Shown here: in pieces, positions 1 through 4,523 of the stretch
How positions within the stretch are numbered: position 1 is the stretch's first letter
Layout of the letters: each line of letters starts with the position of its first letter
Assembly: GCA_030745875.1 (NCBI GenBank)
Contig: JASLNT010000081.1
Location: forward strand, 1-64,000
Source of the DNA: Phycisphaerae bacterium
GTDB taxonomy: Bacteria > Planctomycetota > Phycisphaerae > SM23-33
Direction: 5' to 3'
Length of the DNA stretch: 64,000 bases
The notes under the pieces: model-generated
Databases searched by the model: none
Told to the model about the DNA's origin: nothing
Seen by the model: only the letters and a program-made list of their open reading frames with translations
Position numbers and translations under genes: made by a program

Positions 1-233
1 GCACGCCATTGGTGCTCGTGGTCGGGAACCTCTTGGCTGTACCACTCCGAGCAGGAGTTCGGCTCGTAGTCCGTCTGGGATGAGTACCAGGTGGAGTCGA
101 ACCTCTTCACGAGTCTGCACTGAAGACAGTTGTATCTGCCTATTGTACGAGTGGCGCAGACGAACGGTATGCTGACGACGCCGACAATAACGACGATCCA
201 TACGACCGCAAGGATGCCTCTTCTCTTACTCAT
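1..233 (-). CDS. Small membrane-anchored cassette protein (3' part beyond window)
   Basis: The frame opens with ATG at 233-231, which overlaps the R' box of the attC site at 232-291, and stays open for 77 codons to the window edge. Residues 7-24 are hydrophobic and follow a short basic start (MSKRRG), so this is a signal anchor or uncleaved signal peptide. A C-x-x-C pair follows (NCLQC), then an acidic, aromatic-rich part with a histidine-rich end. The pattern of anchor, CxxC and His/Trp tail suggests metal binding outside the membrane, but no family is recognised. It was found by reading the frame by hand because it runs off the edge. Confidence 0.6.
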   Translation of the reverse strand, partial: MSKRRGILAVVWIVVIVGVVSIPFVCATRTIGRYNCLQCRLVKRFDSTWYSSQTDYEPNSCSEWYSQEVPDHEHQWR

Positions 234-291
234 CTAACGTCAAAGCTCAGCGGCGGGATCTTTTCGCGTCCGCTGGAGGGTCTTGTTATAC
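232..291 (-). repeat. attC site 1
   Basis: Read on the minus strand the site starts GTATAAC (R'') and ends GTTAGAT (R'), 60 bases in all. The inner arms carry CTCCAGCGG and CCGCTGAGCTTTGAC. The stop codon of the 117-residue gene to its right lies in R'', and the ATG of the next gene to the left overlaps R'. Confidence 0.85.
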
Positions 292-639
292 ATTGTCTTC
301 TCGCAATATCACGTTGCCAAGCTGGCTGTGGTCCTCGGGAAACTCGTCATCATACGTAAATACCTCAAGTGTCTGGGCGAAGCCACCCTCAAACCAAAGC
401 AGCGACCCACCACCATTCTTGAGCGCAGAAGTTTCGAATCCAGGGCCAGTGAGCGGACCCCTTTGGCCATAATCGGCGTGGGTCGGCTGAGCGTCATCTG
501 GAACGGCAAGTTCGGAGTAGCACCCTACCCCAGTGTGCTCGCGACTGGACACCCTTGCGGTACGCAACTGAACCTCAAGTGCACGGTCGTCGCATCTGTC
601 GGCAATCCACTCGAATACCATTCTCTCAAATTCGGTCAC
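286..639 (-). CDS. Cassette-encoded hypothetical protein, 117 aa
   Basis: No family is recognised. The gene fits exactly between two attC sites: its stop codon is inside R'' of the 232-291 site, and its start is 15 bases after R' of the 654-712 site. A GTG start at 639 is chosen because AGAGG lies six bases upstream; the next in-frame ATG is at 621. The product is soluble and acidic, without signal peptide or membrane segment, and begins MTEFERMVFEWIADRCDD. The middle is rich in glycine and serine and the end is strongly acidic. Codon usage does not stand out. It probably acts in the cytoplasm; the role is unknown, as for most cassette genes. Confidence 0.7.
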   Translation of the reverse strand: MTEFERMVFEWIADRCDDRALEVQLRTARVSSREHTGVGCYSELAVPDDAQPTHADYGQRGPLTGPGFETSALKNGGGSLLWFEGGFAQTLEVFTYDDEFPEDHSQLGNVILREDNV

Positions 640-653
640 GACGCCTCTTTAAT

Positions 654-712
654 GTCCAACGTCAAAGCTCAGTGGCGCGGTCTTTCACATCCGCTGGAGC
701 GCTTGGTTATGC
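654..712 (-). repeat. attC site 2 (59 bases)
   Basis: On the minus strand it runs from GCATAAC (R'') to GTTGGAC (R') and is exactly 59 bases, the classic 59-base-element length. Inner arms pair imperfectly (CTCCAGCGG against CCACTGAGCTTTG), with the usual unpaired bases. The stop codon of the 129-residue gene is in R''. Confidence 0.9.
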
Positions 713-1096
713 ATCTTCATCATACCAATTCAGAAATGACCTATCCACTTGGATTTGTGGGTTCTCCAATTTGTAACTAACTTGCAGTCCTTGTGCCTCG
801 CATTCCACAACGAACTCGTATGACGAAGACATTCTCTTGAGTTCATACGTGATGATGTCGGGATTCCGGAAGCCGCCACTGACCGAGTCATCCATATCAG
901 ACTCTACAAAACAAGTCAGCTTCCTCAGCGCCCAGACTACACATGGGCCGAAATCGTATTCCGCCTGTTGGTCCTCATGACAGACCCTCACCTTCAAGGA
1001 ACCAAAGCAGTCATCGCCATCGAACTCGTTCCAGATGAAAACTACTTCTCTCTGACTGTCGGACAAGCTGATTTCTGAATTATCGATTTCCTGCAT
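707..1096 (-). CDS. Cassette-encoded hypothetical protein, 129 aa
   Basis: No family is recognised. The ATG at 1096-1094 lies inside the R' box of the attC at 1093-1182 and the TAA lies inside R'' of the attC at 654-712, so the gene fills its cassette. The product is acidic, soluble and lacks a signal peptide. It contains three well-spaced cysteines and a run of predicted beta strands (for example REVVFIWNEFDGDDCFGSL and the segment ending QVSYKLENPQIQV), so an all-beta fold is likely. Because the ATG sits on the recombination point there is almost no leader, and translation may depend on the upstream attC or on read-through from the previous cassette. Confidence 0.7.
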   Translation of the reverse strand: MQEIDNSEISLSDSQREVVFIWNEFDGDDCFGSLKVRVCHEDQQAEYDFGPCVVWALRKLTCFVESDMDDSVSGGFRNPDIITYELKRMSSSYEFVVECEAQGLQVSYKLENPQIQVDRSFLNWYDEDA

Positions 1097-1182
1097 AACG
1101 TCAAAGCTCAGCGGGCCGCCGCATTTGATGCTTCATTTGGAATCGTCCGGATCGGCGGCGCCGGCGGATGCGTTGGTTATCC
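1093..1182 (-). repeat. attC site 3
   Basis: The minus strand reads GGATAAC (R'') at the right end and GTTATGC (R') at the left end, 90 bases, with a longer central part than its neighbours. The inner arm GCTGAGCTTTGAC is shared with sites 1 and 2. The stop codon of the 154-residue gene is in R''. Confidence 0.85.
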
Positions 1183-1641
1183 CTCTGCGTCCGCCGCTTT
1201 GGGCAACCGGGTCATCCTCAATACAATCCCTGCATGTGGTGAAGTGAGAGTTAGCGACTTTCCATTCTCACCGAAGGCCGGAACAAACGGGTGAACGAAA
1301 GTGCGTTCCTCATCGTCGGTTTCACGACTGACCAGATAGAGCATGCCATCATTGTAAAACCAGAAGATTCGCTGTTCATCAGTCCAGTCCTCTGTGTATT
1401 CGCCGGAGAGGTCGAAGGTTGCGACAGACTCCTTTGGGCCCTCGACGTCGCCGCGATCGACCATCCAACGGCCCGCAAACCGATGAGCCGAGTCGGAATA
1501 CTGGAGATCGGAGAACGTAACCGATCTGAACGGGTCGAAGCACTCCCTGGTCTTGACGATTGCAAGGGTCAATACGGCGCCGGTCAGGAACGATGCTATC
1601 GAGACGGCTGTTTTTGATCGCAGAAAAGAGATGTGTCTCAT
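1177..1641 (-). CDS. Cassette-encoded membrane-anchored hypothetical protein, 154 aa
   Basis: No family is recognised. The ATG at 1641 is preferred because GGAG lies at a good distance upstream; the frame could also begin at TTG 1656. Residues about 9-30 form one hydrophobic segment after a basic start (MRHISFLRSKTAVS), which makes a signal anchor or cleavable signal likely. The remainder is a soluble domain rich in charged residues with an aromatic stretch near WFYNDGMLYLVSRE. The stop is in R'' of attC site 3. It is probably displayed outside the cytoplasmic membrane; the function is unknown. Confidence 0.65.
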   Translation of the reverse strand: MRHISFLRSKTAVSIASFLTGAVLTLAIVKTRECFDPFRSVTFSDLQYSDSAHRFAGRWMVDRGDVEGPKESVATFDLSGEYTEDWTDEQRIFWFYNDGMLYLVSRETDDEERTFVHPFVPAFGENGKSLTLTSPHAGIVLRMTRLPKAADAEG

Positions 1642-1674
1642 AGTTAGAATCTCCAACTTAAGGAACTTTCTGTG

Positions 1675-1737
1675 GGATAACGCTTAAGCTCAGCGGTCCC
1701 GATGTACATCGGGATCCGATGGAGCGCCTGGTTAGCG
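1675..1737 (-). repeat. attC site 4
   Basis: On the minus strand it runs from CGCTAAC (R'', imperfect) to GTTATCC (R'), 63 bases, with a strong central inverted repeat (GATCCCGATGTACATCGGGA). The gene that should end in its R'' box is no longer adjacent: 235 bases holding a transposase fragment separate it from the lipoprotein gene. Confidence 0.8.
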
Positions 1738-1830
1738 CGTTGGTTCTCTTCATTATTATCGTCATCACCCGTCACGTCCTGAGATAAGTTGTCACTTTCA
1801 CGAGTGATGCTTTTCAGGAAAAGGATCATT

Positions 1831-1938
1831 AGGCGGAAGACGGTGAGACGTTACAATACCTGTTTTAAGCAACGGGTTATTGCAGATATCGAAGGCGGGC
1901 CGTTCGAATCGATTACAGAGGCTCAACGGCGTTACCGG
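1831..1938 (+). pseudogene. Transposase N-terminal fragment (IS3/IS911 orfA-like remnant)
   Basis: A 36-codon stretch on the plus strand reads RRKTVRRYNTCFKQRVIADI, then EGGPFESITEAQRRYR. From memory this is the typical start of the helix-turn-helix protein (orfA) of IS3-like elements, where it is usually followed by a glycine-rich turn and a WLKKYG-type recognition region. Here the match stops abruptly near 1938, the expected initiating ATG appears mutated, and no downstream transposase or terminal inverted repeats are visible. It lies inside a cassette, opposite in strand to the cassette genes, so an insertion sequence probably entered the array and decayed. Confidence 0.6.
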
Positions 1939-1972
1939 AGTCGCGCTGGATCCGGTTGTTCGGCCCGAGCGT

Positions 1973-2353
1973 CTACCTCGACATTGTCACGGTCTGATTC
2001 TCGGACCAGACCTCTTTCCCGTCCTTCCAGACGGACACGGTCGTCCGCGCTTCGGCCTTGTCGGGAGCGTCGTCAACAAGAACTGTGCAGAAGATTCCGC
2101 TCCAGATGACGCCGTCGATCTCTGATCCCAGGGTAAGGCAGGCTTCGTCCCCCTTCAGCAAGGTCACCCGAGGGGAACTGACGACCACCGGGCTTCCGGG
2201 ATTCGAGATGTCCTCAATGACGAAGGCGACATCGTATTGCCCGGCGTCCGCCGCCGGGGACAGGGTTGCCGTGCTGCGGTAAGCCGCCTTCGAACTTGCA
2301 CACCCGGTGACGCCCAGAAGCAAGATGGCAATAGCTGATAGGAACTGTTTCAT
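1973..2353 (-). CDS. Cassette-encoded lipoprotein, 126 aa
   Basis: The ATG at 2353 is chosen because GAAGGAGAG lies just upstream and the product then begins with a textbook lipoprotein signal, MKQFLSAIAILLLGVTGC, with the lipobox cysteine at residue 18. A longer frame extends to 2521 but reads through an attC-like site, so it is rejected. After the cysteine comes a small beta-rich domain of about 105 residues with one Cys pair candidate. No family is recognised. The protein should be anchored to a membrane facing the periplasm. The attC expected directly after its stop codon is displaced to 1675-1737, with a transposase remnant in between. Confidence 0.75.
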   Translation of the reverse strand: MKQFLSAIAILLLGVTGCASSKAAYRSTATLSPAADAGQYDVAFVIEDISNPGSPVVVSSPRVTLLKGDEACLTLGSEIDGVIWSGIFCTVLVDDAPDKAEARTTVSVWKDGKEVWSENQTVTMSR

Positions 2354-2373
2354 ATTCTCTCTCCTTCCCGTGG

Positions 2374-2411
2374 ACCGAACGTCTCGTGTAATCGGCACAC
2401 GCTGGTTATGA
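2374..2411 (-). repeat. Short attC-like site 5
   Basis: Only 38 bases: TCATAAC (R'') and GTTCGGT (R') with CGTGT/ACACG arms and almost no central part. The arm GCCGATTACACGA is shared with the site at 4232-4314, which suggests an internal deletion of a longer site of that subtype. The stop codon of the GNAT gene lies in R''. Confidence 0.6.
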
Positions 2412-2912
2412 TCCGATTCGTCTTGTCTTTGCATATGAATATGCATCATGAGGTTTCCCATTGAACAGTAATTTACCTCTCTGTATTCCCTCTTTTCGAT
2501 ACTCGCACTTTTCTGCAACACGTTGGCTGGCTTTGTTCTTCTTCAGCATGAGAATTTCGATACGAGTCAACTGCAAGTGACCGAAAGAGAACTCCTCCAG
2601 CAGCGTCACGGCCGCAGGAGCTATCCCTTTGCCCCAGTAATCACGGTCGACGAAATATCCGACCTCTCCAACATGTTTCAGGTTTTGGTTAATCCTTACG
2701 CCTATAGCGCCCACCAGTTCGCCTTTGTAAATGATGGAGAAATTGTACACTGTATTGCTTTTTCGCTTTTCTCTGTTTTGGCGAAGAAACGCCTTTTCCG
2801 CTTCAAGGTTTTTGGGCTTGACCGGCATGTAGATGAAATCAGGATGTGAAAGTATCTCCAGAAACCGTTTTGCGTCACTTACCTTTTGATATCGAATTTC
2901 GAGGTGCTTCAT
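2406..2912 (-). CDS. GNAT-family N-acetyltransferase (cassette gene)
   Basis: A 168-residue GNAT enzyme of the RimJ/RimL-like subgroup, which moves an acetyl group from acetyl-CoA to an amine. The acetyl-CoA-binding motif A is visible at about residues 92-105 (RDYWGKGIAPAAV), preceded by the beta strands around ELVGAIGVRI and followed by the helix and the NKASQRVAEK segment typical of motif B. Length is normal for the family and there is no signal peptide, so it is cytoplasmic. The stop codon is inside the R'' of attC site 5. GNAT genes are common integron cargo; some give resistance to aminoglycosides or modify protein N-termini, but nothing here points to a specific substrate. The gene looks richer in A and T than the rest of the window. 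Confidence 0.85.
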   Translation of the reverse strand: MKHLEIRYQKVSDAKRFLEILSHPDFIYMPVKPKNLEAEKAFLRQNREKRKSNTVYNFSIIYKGELVGAIGVRINQNLKHVGEVGYFVDRDYWGKGIAPAAVTLLEEFSFGHLQLTRIEILMLKKNKASQRVAEKCEYRKEGIQRGKLLFNGKPHDAYSYAKTRRIGS

Positions 2913-2923
2913 CTATTTATCCG

Positions 2924-3051
2924 CCATAACACCGAGTTCAGCCGCGTGAGGGCCTTGCCGTGTGGGCTTGAACCAGCAAGCAACTTTCTATCTTCAGTAA
3001 CGGTCGAACCATCATACGGGTGGCACGTCGGCTGCAACGATCTTGTTCTAC
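2924..3051 (-). repeat. attC site 6 (long)
   Basis: On the minus strand GTAGAAC (R'', imperfect) and GTTATGG (R') bound 128 bases. The ends pair through GCAGCCG and CGGCTGAAC. The length resembles large chromosomal-integron sites. The gene it serves ends about 100 bases upstream, farther than in the other cassettes. Confidence 0.65.
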
Positions 3052-3151
3052 GGCCTGTGATCCATACATGTTCAGTGCACGGGGTTGATGTTACGGTTAG
3101 TGTGGCCGTTGCCGCCCCTATCGTAATGGTTTGAACGGGTGCTATCCATAG

Positions 3152-3574
3152 CTACTCGATGGTTGCGCCGGCAATTGCTGGTGAGTTGTAGGACTTCTTG
3201 ATCAGCTTCTTGAGCGTCGGTAAGTGCACATCTTCGAACTTCTTGATGTAGAGACAAGACTTGCCGATCTTGTGCTTTCCCAGTTTCTCCAGCAGGACGG
3301 CTTGCTTTTCCAATTCGCAGTGCAGGTACAGAACCAGGTCCTGTTTGCGGGGAGAGAAACCGACATGGAACCAGTCTCCCTCGGATGTCTTGCCACGGTA
3401 GTGAAAACTACCAAAGCCGACCTTCGCCTTTCCCCACATGACGCCCGGTTCCCCAGTCAGTTCCTTCATCAGTTCAAGCACAGTCAGGCAATCGGTGCGT
3501 TTTTGGTCATCCTCAATGCCGGCAAGAAACTTGTCAACGCTGGCATCGTTCTCTTGTGTTTTCGATTTTGTCAT
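3152..3574 (-). CDS. DUF1801-family protein (cassette gene)
   Basis: A 140-residue protein of the DUF1801 family (YdhG-like, related to the YjbR/CyaY fold). Typical features are the opening helix DASVDKFLAGIEDDQKRTDC, the following ELMKELTGEPGVMWGKAKVGFGSF core, and the strand LVLYLHCEL followed by a LEKLGKHKIGKSCLYIKK segment. The family's biochemical role is unsettled. There is no signal peptide, so it should be cytoplasmic. The ATG at 3574 follows AGGGA. DUF1801 genes are frequent in integrons of environmental bacteria, which fits the attC sites at 2924-3051 and 3623-3703. Confidence 0.8.
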   Translation of the reverse strand: MTKSKTQENDASVDKFLAGIEDDQKRTDCLTVLELMKELTGEPGVMWGKAKVGFGSFHYRGKTSEGDWFHVGFSPRKQDLVLYLHCELEKQAVLLEKLGKHKIGKSCLYIKKFEDVHLPTLKKLIKKSYNSPAIAGATIE

Positions 3575-3622
3575 TGGGGTCCCTAGCGAGTTAACTGCTT
3601 TGGCCGGCGGCTCGTTTTGACT

Positions 3623-3703
3623 GCATAACGTTTCGTGTCAGCGGTCCGCCGTGTCGCAGATCCGCCTCCGGCGGGGCGGATCCGCTGGAGCGTCTTGTTA
3701 GAT
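3623..3703 (-). repeat. attC site 7
   Basis: On the minus strand ATCTAAC (R'', perfect RYYYAAC) and GTTATGC (R') bound 81 bases. The inner arms CTCCAGCGGATCCGCC and the central CGGAGGCGGATC form a strong hairpin. It follows the 160-residue gene by 13 bases. Confidence 0.9.
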
Positions 3704-3716
3704 GCGTGCTTACTCG

Positions 3717-4199
3717 CTATATGTGTTGATAGATAACTTTGATTGGACAACCAAGGACTGATTCAAACTTGCTGGCCTGTTCAGCGGTGAGCTCACCAAT
3801 ATCCGGATTCATTACATCAATTCCCCAGCGGCTGAATCCCTGGTCCCAGGAATAGCTAAGCATTGAGAGATCCGAGTGCTTGTGGCAGCATGGCAACTCT
3901 AGTTCTACAAGATTGAATGATTCTCCGTCATTCTCCGAATCATCGTCACCTTCTTCATAACCAGCCTCAACCTGGTCACGCCACCACTCCAACTCAATAT
4001 CACCAGCACAGTGAGGACACACTATTCGTTCTAGATTGCCCCCACAATCAAATAGGCGCAGCTTGCTTTGATTGATCACCGTGATCTCTTCAGCCTCAGG
4101 CGCAATGTCCTGAAATAGCGAGGCTGCTTCATTCAGTTGATCATCAGTTACGGCCGAGTCAACATTCTGAGGAATGAGTGCGATCCAGTTGTCAGACAT
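3717..4199 (-). CDS. Cassette-encoded acidic CxxC protein, 160 aa
   Basis: No family is recognised. The start at ATG 4199 (MSDNWIALIPQNVD) is preferred over the longer frame to 4301 because GAGGT sits a few bases upstream and the extension would read through attC site 8. The protein is strongly acidic, with a run of Asp/Glu in the middle (EEGDDDSEND). CPHC at about residues 60-63 and a later PCC...H segment form a probable zinc-binding site. No signal peptide is present. The zinc pair plus acidic linker suggests a small regulatory or immunity-like protein, but this is only a structural impression. Confidence 0.65.
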   Translation of the reverse strand: MSDNWIALIPQNVDSAVTDDQLNEAASLFQDIAPEAEEITVINQSKLRLFDCGGNLERIVCPHCAGDIELEWWRDQVEAGYEEGDDDSENDGESFNLVELELPCCHKHSDLSMLSYSWDQGFSRWGIDVMNPDIGELTAEQASKFESVLGCPIKVIYQHI

Positions 4200-4231
4200 T
4201 GTGACCTCTCGTACTTGGGTTATTGGGAAGC

Positions 4232-4314
4232 ATCTAATGTTTCGTGTAATCGGCGCCGCTGGTCCGCTCCGCCTTCGGCGGATCTTCGACCCGGCGGACA
4301 CACGTTTGTTATGC
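4232..4314 (-). repeat. attC site 8 (right end of array)
   Basis: On the minus strand it starts GCATAAC (R'') and ends ATTAGAT, so the first base of R' is A where the recombining G of G-TT is expected. Length is 83 bases, with the ACGTGT/ACACG arms also seen in site 5 and a central CGCCGAAGGCGG hairpin. No cassette gene lies to its right. Confidence 0.8.
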
Positions 4315-4523
4315 TGTTTAATCGGACCACCCGCTCGTGTTCAGTATCCCGCGCCGCGGTCGGTTGTGTCAACTGCGGGCGGTGCTGTCGTCACCGATCG
4401 CCTTCCCACCACAGGGCTGACGACGCAAAATCGGTTTTGTATTGACATGCCTTTCGACATCGATTGTCATTCTTGAATCAGCTCGTGGAGGTCGCGAACT
4501 GGAGATTATCTGGGAAACAACGG
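4315..4523. promoter_or_regulatory. Array boundary with candidate promoter for the PQQ gene
   Basis: This 209-base stretch separates the last attC from the plus-strand PQQ-propeller gene. A perfect -35 box TTGACA is at 4442-4447, followed after 17 bases by a weak -10 TGTCAT at 4465-4470. If used, transcription would begin near 4477, which excludes a start codon at 4464 and favours the TTG at 4524. No attI site, integrase remnant or terminator is recognised here. Confidence 0.45.

Larger units (their letters stand above)
1..4314 (-). mobile_element. Integron gene-cassette array without integrase (CALIN-like)
   Basis: Eight attC-type sites lie between small minus-strand genes, so the array reads from position 4314 leftwards and continues past the left edge. 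Each clear site starts with an R'' box close to RYYYAAC and ends with an R' box close to GTTRRRY. The arms share recurring sequence such as CTCCAGCGG on one side and GCTGAGCTTTGAC on the other. Stop codons of several genes lie inside R'', and starts lie at or within a few bases of the next R', as in integron cassettes. The integrase gene and attI would be expected to the right of 4314. That side holds an unrelated PQQ-propeller gene instead, so in this window the array is a CALIN. It could be the detached tail of a chromosomal integron located elsewhere. Confidence 0.85.

Noticed and set aside
1644..1829. 61-codon minus-strand frame
   Set aside because: It reads straight through the attC site at 1675-1737 and has no supported start signal. 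Its end is the translation of the recombination site.
2354..2521. N-terminal extension of the cassette lipoprotein
   Set aside because: It overlaps the short attC-like site and the GNAT gene, and would hide a perfect lipoprotein signal.
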